From Hygrophila difformis (taxonomy: Eukaryota > Streptophyta > Magnoliopsida > Lamiales > Acanthaceae), in assembly GCA_030278955.1 (NCBI GenBank), contig JAOANR010000005.1, positions 1,159,431 to 1,223,430 of the forward strand: DNA of 64,000 nucleotides. Direction: 5' to 3'. The notes beneath the pieces were generated by a model. That model made no database searches. It was given only the letters and a program-made list of their open reading frames with translations, and was not told the DNA's origin. This document shows positions 10,522 to 20,205 of this stretch, one piece after another (position 1 is the first letter of the stretch; every line of letters begins with the position of its first letter). The position numbers were made by a program, and so were the translations under genes.

Positions 10522-11562
10522 TCAACTCCTAGCAAATGCATCCCTTGCATCATTTCCTCCCACACCACCACCACCACCTCTGTCCTCCACCTGCCACCGG
10601 GGCCAACTCGACACAGTCTCCACACTGTTTTCCCTCTCCAAAACCCCACCCCCTCTCTCCACCTCACCAATTTGAGTCGGGGAGAATAAATTACCCTCAC
10701 TTCCACTCCCAATGTTCCACCGATGACTCCGGGCAATATGCCTCAATGTGTTCCTGAATCCAAACAAATCTACTTCACCATCGTCCACCAGTTCTTCAAG
10801 CCCCACAGGGTCAACATACCCATTTTCCTCATTTTCCGCCTTGGACTCCTGTTGGGCCGCTGCGGGCAGCTTGTACCGACACACGGGGCAGGAGTTGTTA
10901 ATCTCCAACCAAGGGACGATGCAATCCGAGTGATAAGTGTGGTTGCACGGCATGATCTTGGCGAGGGAGTCCGGAGAGAAGGGATCCTTGCAAACCGGGC
11001 AGAGCAGAGTGGGATCGGAGTCGGCGGTGATGGCGACCTCCTGCAAGGATTCAATGGAGGACTTGGGGGCGGGGTCGGATCGGGGGTTAGGGACGGCGGA
11101 GGTGGTGGTGGTGGTGAGATGGTGAATGAGGCGGTGGAGGTATGGACTATTGAGGAGGAAATTGTCGTCGGAAGGGGTAAAGGAGGAAGCGTCGTTATGG
11201 TTATGGAGCGAGAAAGGGTTGCTGCGCGGGGGAGGGGGAGAATCGGCGGAATGGTGGAAGTCGTCGAAGTGGATGTCCATGTCCATCTGCTCGAGGGAAT
11301 CGCGATGGCAGTGAGGGCAGAGGAGGGCGTTGGGGGTAGGGGAAGGAGGCAAGGCGATGCTCATGTCGCAGGAGTGGCACCAGTAAGCGGGATGGTAGAA
11401 GAGACGGGGAAGGGGGGCGGAAGGAGACGGAGACGACATAGGAGGGGCGGCGGCGGAGGAATTGGGATTGGGATTGGGATTCGGGGGGAATTGGGGAATT
11501 AAGGGATGTAGGAGGTGTGGAAGAAGTTGTTGTAGAAGGAGTAGACTAGAATCTAGTCTCAA
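10522..11562 (-). CDS. Zinc-ribbon plus RING-H2 E3 ubiquitin ligase, RNF126/RDUF-like
   Basis: An intronless 346-aa frame. Near the N-terminus a zinc-ribbon has four Cys (62, 65, 82, 85; WCHSC ... CPHC), as in plant RNF126/RHC1A/RDUF-type ligases. The RING-H2 domain at 188-228 has all eight ligands: C188, C191, C206, H208, H211, C214, C225, C228 (CPVCKDPF ... MPCNHTYHSDC ... CPVCRY). A conserved tail (HIARSHRW near 276-282) follows. The family transfers ubiquitin from an E2 to substrates in cytosol or nucleus, often in ABA and stress signalling; the substrate here is unknown. The first ATG at 11562 opens a Leu/Pro-rich leader with an Asn-Pro microsatellite, and Met42 at 11439 (MSSPSPSAP) is an equally plausible start. 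The gene is GC-rich against its AT-rich surroundings and looks intact. Confidence 0.93.
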   Translation of the reverse strand: MRLDSSLLLLQQLLPHLLHPLIPQFPPNPNPNPNSSAAAPPMSSPSPSAPLPRLFYHPAYWCHSCDMSIALPPSPTPNALLCPHCHRDSLEQMDMDIHFDDFHHSADSPPPPRSNPFSLHNHNDASSFTPSDDNFLLNSPYLHRLIHHLTTTTTSAVPNPRSDPAPKSSIESLQEVAITADSDPTLLCPVCKDPFSPDSLAKIMPCNHTYHSDCIVPWLEINNSCPVCRYKLPAAAQQESKAENEENGYVDPVGLEELVDDGEVDLFGFRNTLRHIARSHRWNIGSGSEGNLFSPTQIGEVERGGGVLERENSVETVSSWPRWQVEDRGGGGGVGGNDARDAFARS

Positions 11563-12332
11563 GTCTCTAGAGGTGAAGGGGGGGAGGAAAGGCGGGGGAG
11601 GGGGAGCCCAGCCCAGGCCTCAGTGCGTAATGTAGTAATGTGTTTGTTAGATTAGATAAATTAATTAGGTGAGGGAAGAAGACAGACACTCATGTTGACC
11701 GTCGACCGACCTTCCATCTTCCAACTTTCACCCTTTCAATGGGAATATGGGATGGGAGAGTACTGCTAGTGTACTCCCTCCGTTTCTAATACTATCTCTA
11801 ACCATGTGTCATGATCATCTCAACTATCCAACTATCCAGTCATTTTATTATTTAATTAATTTTTCTCTTTTAAATTCATCAATATCCATCTCAATCCAAC
11901 CACCACAATTTTACATACTCTATCAATAATCACTCAACTATCCAACCATAATATGTACTTCATAAATATTTTTATTGAATTTAACATACTCTATCAATAT
12001 TATATATTTAACAAAAATATAGCAAGAATGATCTCTATCTATATAAATGAAAAATTATAAAATTTGTTATATTTTTATTTATTTTTATTATAGAATATAA
12101 AAAATATAATGATTTTAATAGAATTTATTTAAAATTTTTGTTGACTAAAGGGAATGAGACAAATGTCACATCCTCATTGGCCAAGAGATAACAGACACCA
12201 TGGTCTCATTTTTATTTTGGTCGACCTTTGGTTGGAAACCAAGACATGATTTTTTTCTTTTTTCTATTTCACATAATGACATCGCGGTTGGGGACAATGG
12301 GTGGTGGATAATGGATAAAGTTGGTCTAAATA
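11563..12332. other. Upstream flank of the RING gene and intergenic DNA
   Basis: This should contain the RING promoter on the minus strand, but no convincing TATA box was identified. A Stowaway-like end (TA then CTCCCTCCGTTTC at 11774) has no clear partner and is probably a truncated MITE. Confidence 0.5.
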
Positions 12333-12545
12333 CTCCTCCGGTTCCTAAAAACAGTAATTGTCTCTTTGAAACATTAATGATTGAAAATATTGTGTGCAGA
12401 AATGAAACAAAACATTTAAATATTAAAATGAGACGTATTGAGTATATTCTAAAACTACATGATTAGAAGACGAATCTAATAAGACCTAATTTAACTATAT
12501 TTTTTCGTATATAATTATTACGTCAAAGTTAACCAAATTAGGGAG
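12333..12545. mobile_element. Degenerate Stowaway-like MITE
   Basis: 213 bp from CTCCTCCGGTTCCTAA to (reverse strand) CTCCCTAATTTGGTTAA, with TA on both sides (12331-12332, 12546-12547). The body, with GAATCTAATAAGACC and a terminal GTCAAAGTT, resembles the body of the 7035-7284 element, so the two are probably related. Confidence 0.75.
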
Positions 12546-12570
12546 TATAATATTATGTCAAATTGATTAA

Positions 12571-12865
12571 GGGTCTGTTATGCACGCAGCTTTTGAAAGC
12601 TTTTGTTAGTTTTAGTTTTCATTTCAAAACAAAAACCCCGTTCTGTACACTAGCTTTTGGGAGCTTTTAGGAGTTTTTGAAAGCTTCTTTTTAGAAGCTA
12701 CAAGAGGTAACTTTTGAGAGCTTTCGGAAGCTACTTTCCAAATATAATTAATTCTTTTCTTCAAATTATAATTTTTTACAGCTACAGTTACTTGTACCGA
12801 ACACTTATACAAAAAATGATAACTACAGCTCCTAACAGCTACAGCTCGACGTGAAGAATGCACCC
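12571..12865. mobile_element. Harbinger/Tourist-like MITE
   Basis: 295 bp between TAA trinucleotides (12568-12570 and 12866-12868). The ends GGGTCTGTTATGCACGCAGC and (reverse) GGGTGCATTCTTCACG are weakly inverted, and the interior is full of AGCTTTTG/CAAAAGCT-like motifs in both orientations. The superfamily assignment rests on the 3-bp TAA site only. Confidence 0.6.
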
Positions 12866-12868
12866 TAA

Positions 12869-13595
12869 ATCAAAATGAAACATTTTGAATGGGCATTACT
12901 ACAAAGAGACAAAGATTAGTAGGTATAATAATCATGGTGGAGAGTGGACCTGTAACAACACTTACTACAGCGGCCGGCCACTAGGCACTGGGCACTGGCC
13001 ACTGCCCAGGGGCGAAGGCCATCATCGATGGTGGACGGTAGTAGTATTGTTATTTGTTGCTCCGATCCACTCCAATAATATACTTATCTCCACAGACCAC
13101 ATTCCGCACTCAGCAGCAGCAGCAGGAGTAGTAGGAGTGTAGGACGACTAACCTACCGCGCTCGCTTATACTTAGTAATTTGACTGGACTGCTGCTGTGC
13201 TCTGCCCATCTATCTACTACTACATGTAAATACTACTAATGCTACTACTGTCTACTTTCATCAATCCAACATAGTACTACGTACTATATTCTCATCAATT
13301 TGTTCCAATTTGTTGATTTTTGAACTAGTCCTGATAACAAAAGGGCCAAAGAGAAAAACACTCGACACGCAAAAGGAACAGGCACCGCACCAACAGTAAG
13401 TACTACTAATACACAAACAACAATAATATGAGGAGTACTACTACTAGTAATTACTACTACTATTAATCATAATATCAAAGGCCAAAACAGAAAGCAGGCA
13501 AACACGCCCTGGCCTGGCCTTGGCCTTATTCATTAACAAAAACTGCAAATGCGCGACTGCGGCCGTACATAGCCACCCACTCCCAGATCTCATCA
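12869..13595. other. Intergenic and 3' flank of the EF-hand gene
   Basis: No gene. It has scattered CTA/TAC trinucleotide runs (13100-13270 and 13400-13470) and a short GC-rich patch around 12970-13010. Confidence 0.6.
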
Positions 13596-14018
13596 TCAAT
13601 TGGAGGATAGCTTCGACGCTTCTAGATCCGCCGCCTGCTTCAGGAAGCTCTGGTCATCGTCTTCCAGCGCCATCTGGATGGGGTTAGATCCCAATCCATC
13701 CGCGATCGCCAGCAGTATGTTCCTCAATTCGTCCTTGAATTCCTTCTGATCCACCGTCCCGCTGTTGTCGCAGTCGAATTTCTCGAAGATCGAGTCGTAC
13801 AGCTTCGTCAGCTCCTCCGGCGGCGTCGCCACGTCCACTCCGAAGTGCGACTCGATCAGCCGGAGCGACTCGAACGCCCGCCGGAGCTCGGATCTGGAGA
13901 GGACGCCATCGCTGTTGAGGTCGAGCTTGGCGAAGGCGTCGTCAACGCTTTTCTGGAACTCGGCGTCGTCCTCCACGAAGGCGCGCACAGTGGAGCCATC
14001 GATCACCACCACTCCCAT
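13596..14018 (-). CDS. Small EF-hand calcium-binding protein
   Basis: 140 aa, intronless and intact, starting MGVVVIDGST. Two canonical 12-residue EF-hand loops are visible: D33-L-N-S-D-G-V-L-S-R-S-E44 and D82-C-D-N-S-G-T-V-D-Q-K-E93, each with Asp/Asn/Ser at positions 1, 3 and 5, Gly at 6 and Glu at 12, so both should bind calcium. The spacing makes one EF-hand pair. The C-terminal 45 residues form a helix-rich extension. It belongs to a plant family of short, intronless, calmodulin-like sensors of unknown partner. Gly2 is present, but position 6 is Ile rather than Ser or Thr, so N-myristoylation is not strongly supported. Codon use is GC-rich, unlike the flanking repeats. Confidence 0.94.
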   Translation of the reverse strand: MGVVVIDGSTVRAFVEDDAEFQKSVDDAFAKLDLNSDGVLSRSELRRAFESLRLIESHFGVDVATPPEELTKLYDSIFEKFDCDNSGTVDQKEFKDELRNILLAIADGLGSNPIQMALEDDDQSFLKQAADLEASKLSSN

Positions 14019-14164
14019 GCCGAATCAACCTCCCGTTTCTTTGTAAACTGCAGACTGAAACAGATTGAGACTGAAACAGATTGAAATTCTACTTTGCGAA
14101 CAGACGCCCTTTTGCTATTTTGCAGAGAGTTTTGAGGATGGGAACAATTTTGGGAATACGTGTT

Positions 14165-14175
14165 GCTTATATAGC
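14165..14175 (-). promoter_or_regulatory. Probable TATA box of the EF-hand gene
   Basis: On the minus strand the segment reads GCTATATAAGC, about 150 bp upstream of the EF-hand start codon. A start of transcription near 14135-14140 would give a 5' UTR of about 120 nt. Assigned by motif and position only. Confidence 0.6.
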
Positions 14176-14179
14176 ACAC

Positions 14180-15529
14180 CATAAAAATTACTAGTACTAG
14201 TAAAGTTTTAAAATTAACTCCATTAATTAAATATTTAAAGTTTTAAAAAGAAATTAAAAATGCACGCCCTCTCATGACACTTCGGCTGCGTTGTGAAAAA
14301 ACGTTAGCGATTAGCATTTAGCTTTTAAAATACATACTAAAATTAGCCTAAAAATAGTAAACACTAATTACAGTAACTGTCAAATTTTAATCTATAATCT
14401 CTAAATTCTAAACGTTCCTTTCCCAGCTTTTAGCTTTCCAAACTCCAGACTCTAAACTCTAATTTAAAATTGCATTATCAAACACCATTATTCAAATTGA
14501 AAATTATTTTTCACCATTAATTTCAAACTCCATACTCTGAACTCTAAACTCCGAAAGCTAAACTCTAATTATTTCCAAAAATGCCCTTCCTATTTTCTTT
14601 ATTAATTAATTTATTTATTTTTGGGAAGGGGAAATGAAAAGCGATATATTTTGAACTTAATAACGTGAGGATGAAAAAGGGATAAGAATTAAGAAGAGAC
14701 AGCTGGTTTTGGGCCGTGTAGTGGGCGTATGGACGTGGATTTAAGCACGTGGTTATGTTATCTCTCTGTCGATTTTTGCCACATACTACTCCATTGGCAA
14801 TTTGGCATTTTTTTATCTCCATTTCTTTTCGTTGCCTTTCAAATTCCGGATGTGATCATGTGCTTTGATTTTTTATCTCATAGTGGGGTTCGATTTTTAT
14901 CCGACCTTCTAATTCTCCTCTTTATCATTTGTAATTTATATAGTTTGAGTTCATACATATTTTTATATAAAAAAAAAATCTCGGACTCCTAATTCTTTTT
15001 CTTATTTAAAATTGTTGGGTTTGGAATCTTTATCCTGCTCTCATTCTGTCTTTCATTATGTCATGGAGATGTATGTTAGACAATCTATTTTTCCAATGTC
15101 CCGACCTACTAGTGGATCTGTTCTCTCATAAACATTCCCTATACTCGACTAGGACAGATTTATGGTTAAGTTTTTAGGTGAATACGATTTATGGTTAAGT
15201 TGATGAGAACAGGAAACACATAAAAAGGAAAAAACGAAAATGGAAATTGGAATACTACGAATGAGAATGAGAATACTAAAAGAAAAGGACAGATTTATTA
15301 CAATAAATTGAGAGCGAATGTTATGCAATTATTCTTTGCGAAAAAGAACACAAAGATTAATACTTCAACATAGGAGCTTTAGAATGAATGGGGCAAATTA
15401 TAGTAAAGGACCTATTAGAATTAGTTTGTATTTTTAAAAGACCCATTGTAAAAAACTTACAAAAAAGGACCCATTTAAGTTTTGACTTTAAAATAGTACC
15501 CACCTAACTTCCCAATAAATTTATCTTTA
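14180..15529. other. Intergenic DNA between the EF-hand gene and the pararetrovirus
   Basis: No gene. Around 14430-14560 there are imperfect repeats of an AAACTCTAAACTC-like motif inside MITE-like AT-rich sequence whose ends I cannot define. 15388-15530 is low-complexity flank leading into the viral insertion. Confidence 0.55.
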
Positions 15530-15608
15530 AGCATGAGACACACTCTACAATTTGAGCAAAAATTCCATTTTACTTTGTAAACCCACTAAAATAATTAACT
15601 TATAAAAA

Positions 15609-15875
15609 ATGAATCAAGAAGAAATAAATTCATTAATATATGAATATGGAATATATTTACAAACTATGGAAGAAAGAATTGAAAATTGGAATGACATTGT
15701 TTATACTATACTCGTATTTTTAACTGAATATAATCAAAAGGTATATCTCTATTCGGAAGAAAAAAGTTTTTGGGACAAAATAATTTTACTCAGAATAGGA
15801 TCAGATAGTGAAAATTATGATGAAGAACAACCAGACAATTTAAGTAATTATGGTGAATATTATTTTTCTGATTAA
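15609..15875 (+). CDS. Small ORF upstream of the viral primer site, unknown function
   Basis: 88 codons from ATG with an acidic C-terminus (SDSENYDEEQPDN). It has no recognisable domain. It lies before the primer-binding site, so in the circular genome it would sit at the distal end of the pregenomic RNA leader. Its base composition (A-rich, purine-rich) matches the other viral ORFs. It may be a true leader protein or a chance frame. Confidence 0.5.
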   Translation: MNQEEINSLIYEYGIYLQTMEERIENWNDIVYTILVFLTEYNQKVYLYSEEKSFWDKIILLRIGSDSENYDEEQPDNLSNYGEYYFSD

Positions 15876-15932
15876 AACCAGTAACACAACAAAATTAATT
15901 AAAATATTTTTATTCCACCCCTTTTTACAATT

Positions 15933-15944
15933 TGGTATCAGAGC
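15933..15944 (+). promoter_or_regulatory. Viral tRNA-iMet primer-binding site
   Basis: TGGTATCAGAGC is the exact 12-nt complement of the plant initiator tRNA-Met 3' end, where caulimovirids prime minus-strand DNA synthesis. No LTR lies beside it, which excludes an ordinary LTR retrotransposon. Confidence 0.9.
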
Positions 15945-15964
15945 CCAGAACGATTAATCTAGAC

Positions 15965-16699
15965 ATGAGTAACCATAATCATAATGATCATATATTAAAC
16001 TATCATATGTCAAGATTAAGATTAAATACTTCAGAACAACTATACCCAGAATATATTCCAACAGCAAGATATCCTTTAGATGAAAATCAAGAAATAGATT
16101 ATCCACTAAGTACGATTAATCCACTCGATACTGAAAACTATACAATAAATAGAAATGATGAATATACACAAAATAACACCGAAAGCTTGATGATACAAGC
16201 AAGAATTGAAAGAGCCTTTCTAAACAGAATAAGAGGGTTGGAAACACAAATAAGACCACTTACAGACATAAGAACCAACAATAATCGTAGATTTCTAACA
16301 CCCACATTTAATCCTGATCATGAAATAAGTCAAGGAGAAATAGAAAATATGGATCAACAAATAGAAGAAAGAAAAACATACATAGACAGAAGAAGAAGAA
16401 GATTAAATAGATTGCAAAACGATAAAGAATTTGGAATAAGACTAGGAAATAGAGGAAAAAGATTACTTTGGATAGGAAACTATATAATTGAAACGGAAGA
16501 ATATAATGGTAATTTAATACAAATTATATCAAAAAGAGATGAAGAACAAAAGTTAGTATCACAAGTCAAATTATCTATAATCAACAATGAAATTACAACT
16601 TACAAAATGTTTCCAGGATATATAACACACAACACCATGTTTACTAGAGCACCTTCACCCGAATTTTCAGATCAAGAATCAAATTATAGTGAAGACTAA
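15965..16699 (+). CDS. Viral ORF B, unknown function
   Basis: 244 aa from the first ATG, 20 nt past the primer site; the same frame is open further upstream. It starts MSNHNHNDH and is rich in Asn, Ile and Glu. Residues about 120-175 contain a charged, probably coiled-coil stretch (MDQQIEERKTYIDRRRRR) and the C-terminus is acidic. I do not recognise a domain. It is uninterrupted, in contrast to the downstream genes. It stops 4 nt before the next ATG, which suggests coupled translation. Confidence 0.75.
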   Translation: MSNHNHNDHILNYHMSRLRLNTSEQLYPEYIPTARYPLDENQEIDYPLSTINPLDTENYTINRNDEYTQNNTESLMIQARIERAFLNRIRGLETQIRPLTDIRTNNNRRFLTPTFNPDHEISQGEIENMDQQIEERKTYIDRRRRRLNRLQNDKEFGIRLGNRGKRLLWIGNYIIETEEYNGNLIQIISKRDEEQKLVSQVKLSIINNEITTYKMFPGYITHNTMFTRAPSPEFSDQESNYSED

Positions 16700-16703
16700 T
16701 AAG

Positions 16704-17030
16704 ATGCCAGGAATAAAGTTAGAAAATGAAACAATAGAAAGACTGACTAATAAAATTCATGAAATAGAAAGTCAACCACAAGATATAAGTACCATAATAA
16801 TGAAACAAAAACTATTAAGAATAAAATTTAAGATTTCTAAAATGATAGATGAAAGAGAAGCATATGTAATTATACAAAAACACATAGATCCAGAAAAAGA
16901 AGAATCGGAGTTAATAAAAGAATGGTATTTAAATGAATTAGAAACAATAGAAATAGAAGAATTAGAAAGGGAAACTGAAATAGATGAAGTAAACGACTTC
17001 ATTAGAAACATAAGAAATATTAGAAGATGA
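16704..17030 (+). CDS. Viral ORF C, small coiled-coil protein
   Basis: 108 aa from ATG 16704, 4 nt after the stop of ORF B. It is dominated by Ile, Glu and Lys with heptad-like spacing (LRIKFKISKMIDEREAY, ELETIEIEELERETEI). It ends at TGA 17028-17030, which overlaps the next start as ATGA. Size and position recall the ORF1/ORF2 proteins of badna- and tungroviruses, but no sequence signature proves it. Confidence 0.72.
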   Translation: MPGIKLENETIERLTNKIHEIESQPQDISTIIMKQKLLRIKFKISKMIDEREAYVIIQKHIDPEKEESELIKEWYLNELETIEIEELERETEIDEVNDFIRNIRNIRR

Positions 17031-17380
17031 GTTATCTAGAAGATTTAGAAACAATAAAAGATGGAATTGAACTAATAAAAGAACTAATGATAAGTCCAGA
17101 TACAAGACTCTACAATATCGAAAGATACATAGACAAAACAATAATTAAAACTCCACAAAAGCAAGTAGAATTAGAAAAGTCACTCCCACTACCAAAATGG
17201 GAGAAGACACCAGAACCAGGAAGTCTCGATCATAGAGTAATGATGAAAGAAATAGAAAAACTAAACAAACAAAACAAAATTAGAATTCTAATAGACAAAG
17301 TAGAAAAATTAAAAAAGATAAATGAAGAACTAAAGAAAGAAAAATTAGAAAGTAGAGAAGATAAAGAAGAAACAGAATGA
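17027..17380 (+). CDS. Viral ORF D, coiled-coil protein, candidate virion-associated protein (P2/VAP-like)
   Basis: 117 aa, starting at the ATGA overlap with ORF C and ending at another ATGA overlap with the coat frame (ATG 17377, TGA 17378-17380). The C-terminal 50 residues form a strong Lys/Glu/Leu coiled coil (KVEKLKKINEELKKEK). Position directly before the coat gene, size near 13-14 kDa and coiled coil match the RTBV P2/badnavirus ORF2 virion-associated protein class. This is an inference from architecture, not homology. Confidence 0.72.
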   Translation: MSYLEDLETIKDGIELIKELMISPDTRLYNIERYIDKTIIKTPQKQVELEKSLPLPKWEKTPEPGSLDHRVMMKEIEKLNKQNKIRILIDKVEKLKKINEELKKEKLESREDKEETE

Positions 17381-18835
17381 ATACAAGTATAGAAGACTTA
17401 ATAAATGAATTAAGTAGTGATTTAGAACGACTAAATTTAGAACCAATATATACAGGAACATTTTCAGAAACAGAAAATGAAAGTGATTTGGAAGAACAAC
17501 ATAAAGTCTTTATGAATAATCATAGATTATATTTACCATCATCAGAAGTAGTTGGAGAAACTAGCACTACCTTGCCAAGAGAATGTGTAACAGGAACTAT
17601 ACCAATGGAAGTAGATCAAACTACAAATAGACAAAATATAGACAATTATCAAAGTAGATTACAAAATTTACCTTCAAGAAATTTCCCAATAAGAAAAACA
17701 ACCTCTAAAAAAGAAATTTGGAAATACAATGAAGATTTTGAGTTAAAAGAAACAAGAATAGGAAATGTGAGACCAGGAGATGCAATATTCCTAAACCTGG
17801 ATTGTCTTAAACAGCCAAGTCTAGAACTAGAAAATGGAAACAGATAATAAGAATACATTTAATGTCAGAAGAAAGTACGTCAAGAGCAAAAACATTAAAA
17901 ATATGGAATTTAGTCCAAGGAAATGTGGCACAATTCCTTGCAGGAATTTCCTCAAATACAAAACAAACTTATATGAATACAATTACTCAAGGATTTGGAC
18001 AAGATGTAAACACATGAATAGAGGAATTTATCAATATCATACAAGAAGAATTTCTAGGAGTACAAAGCTTAGATAATAATGCTATAATAGAAGAACGAGA
18101 TCAAGCGTTACTAAGATTAAATAAAATAAGACTAAGAGATTTATGCTTTTTTGATCAATTCTCTAAACAATTTAAAAGTTACTATTATACAGCTTATACA
18201 AGCTCACAAAATAATGAACACACCATGAACTCTATATTTTCAAAACTACCATCACCATGGGATGAATATATGTGGAAAACATGGATTCAAAATAAAAATG
18301 ACTATCCGAATAATTTAGGAAGCCGAATAAGATTAATAAGACAGGTAATAACTGAGTTATGTTACCAAAGAAAAATATTAGATCACACTAAAATATATAA
18401 TAAAGCTGCTGATTTATGTTGTCAAGAAAATGCAGAAAATTTTGAATGGGGAAAAAATAAACCATATAGAAAAAATAAGAGATTTAAAAAATTTAAACCA
18501 ATAAAAAGAAAATTTAAGAAGGGAAAAAGATTTAAAATCTTTAATAAGAAAAAATTCTTTAAGCCAAAATTTGGAAGAAAATATTATAAAAGAAGAAATG
18601 ACAAAAGACAAAATAAAAAGAATCCAACCACATGTAAATGTTATAACTGTGGAGAAATAGGACACTTTGCAAGTGATTGTACAAGACCAAAAAAAAACAA
18701 GTAAGATTTATGGAATATGATATTATAGATGAACAAATATTCAAAGAAATAGAATCAGATCTAGAAAGTATAAGTGAACCAGAATCAGGAGATGAAATAT
18801 ATGAAGTAAAATTCTCTGAAATAGAAAATGAATAA
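17377..18835 (+). pseudogene. Viral coat protein with CCHC zinc knuckle, interrupted
   Basis: The N-terminal acidic part is open from ATG 17377 to a stop at 17845-17847. The rest continues in another frame after a shift in an A-run near 17831, with an in-frame TGA at 18015-18017. The second part contains the conserved capsid core and a long Lys/Arg/Phe-rich basic stretch (18450-18620). The Cys-His box CYNCGEIGHFASDC (18639-18680) follows, the caulimovirid nucleic-acid binding motif. The frame ends at 18702-18704. A short acidic tail in a third frame (18710-18835) looks like the normal acidic C-terminus displaced by a change in the nine-A run at 18689-18697. It would form the virion and bind the genome. 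Confidence 0.85.
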
Positions 18836-20205
18836 AGATAAAGAAATAATCACAGAAGAACAAGAGGAAACAAAAGAAATAGAATATGTAGAACAATATG
18901 AAGGACAAAGAGGATATGCAATAAAAGCTATCTTAAGTCCAGAATAAATTAATAAAATACAAGGATTAGATCTAAAACATGGATTCAAGCATACAAATTT
19001 TAATATATTATCAAGAACATTCTCAAGAAATAATATAGTAATTCATGAATATCATGAACTAGAAAAAAACAGTAGATGTATGTAACACTAATACTACTCT
19101 AAAACTGCACCTTTTAACAAAAGATATAATAAATAAAGGGCTAGAAAAATTAAGTAGAAAGAAAACAGAGAAAATACAATACGTACATTTAGCAGGAGTA
19201 AAGATTCTAATAAAATATTTATTTAGAAGTGGAATAGACTTACCAGTAACAATAAGCCTACATGATTCAAGATTATTAAATCCACAAGACTCACACTTAG
19301 GAACTATTAATGGAAACCTGATTTACCAAAAACTACTATTTACATGTTACCCAAACTATTGTGTATCTTTACAAGATCAAAATATAGACGAAACATTAAC
19401 CCTATACATAAAAGTACATAGGAATGATGTAATGAAAAATGAAAGTAAAATATTTACAGTACATTATAGTGCTTTTTATAGCTACCTAAATAGCAATAGA
19501 CTAAAACCTTATGATGATAAAAAGACAATAGAAATACACGAAGCATGTAGAGACACAATAGCAGATCTAATATTACCAGAATTGAATAATCCGACGTTAC
19601 AAGATGATTGGATAATTGATCTTGCAGACAAGAAAAATACAATAGAAATTGGAAAACCATTAGAAAATAGGAGACCACAATTATCCTATGTAGGAAGAAC
19701 AATGAGTAGCAGAAAAAGTATAGATTATAGCCCGAGAACAAATCTAATACTTGATCAACCAAGACATAGTATTGATATCCCATACGAAAAGAGTAAACAA
19801 AAAGCCCAAACATGGAGAATTAATATAGAATATTATAATGGCACAAACTGGATAAAAGGACCAAATATATTAGTAGACACTGGAGCTGGTAAGAATCATA
19901 TATGAAAAACTTGTATAAATGGATTAACAAAGCATATAGGAACAGAATATAGATATACTACTTTTGAAGGAGAAGTAAAAAGAGTAAATGAAATAGTAAT
20001 AGTACCAATAAAACTAGGTACAGACTTAATAGAAGAAGTAAAATGTTATGTAGCAGAAGAAGAAGGAACATCTAGTAGCACCTATCATGTCTTGTTAGGC
20101 AATGAGTTTTTAGACTCATTAAACAAATATACGATAACAGGAGAAATTTTTAGTGGAAAAATAAAAAATGGAAAAGCTTTCGTAATAGGAAAAGCATATA
20201 TATGA
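18828..20205 (+). pseudogene. Viral movement protein (30K superfamily) followed by a first aspartic protease, interrupted
   Basis: ATG 18828 overlaps the end of the coat frame. A TAA lies at 18945-18947 and a one-base shift in the A-run near 19066-19072. From there the frame is open to 19903. Residues encoded at about 19180-19420 carry the caulimovirid 30K movement-protein signature (HLAGVKILIKYLFRSGIDL, then a conserved Asp-Ser-Arg). A linker leads to a retropepsin active site, LVDTGAG, at about 19870-19890, which is cut by TGA 19903-19905. The frame then continues through a second half with HVLLGNEFLDSL (near 20085-20120), the usual retropepsin C-terminal pattern, and ends in TGA 20203-20205. 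Movement protein fused to its own protease is unusual. Confidence 0.82.

Noticed and set aside
10723..11502. 259-codon Gly/Arg/Val-rich ORF on the plus strand
   Set aside because: It is the antisense shadow of the GC-rich RING-H2 gene; the minus frame has all eight RING ligands.
14285..14560. MITE-like sequence near the EF-hand promoter
   Set aside because: Candidate ends (GGCTGCGTTGTGAAAA and reverse GGTGTTTGATAATGCAA) do not match well and no target duplication is visible.
15933..15944. Primer site as evidence for an LTR retrotransposon at 15.9 kb
   Set aside because: No LTRs flank the region, there is no integrase, and the movement and coat motifs identify a pararetrovirus.
20203..20205. 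TGA counted as a decay mutation in the viral polymerase
   Set aside because: It overlaps an ATG as ATGA, and the next ORF begins exactly there, as at other viral junctions.
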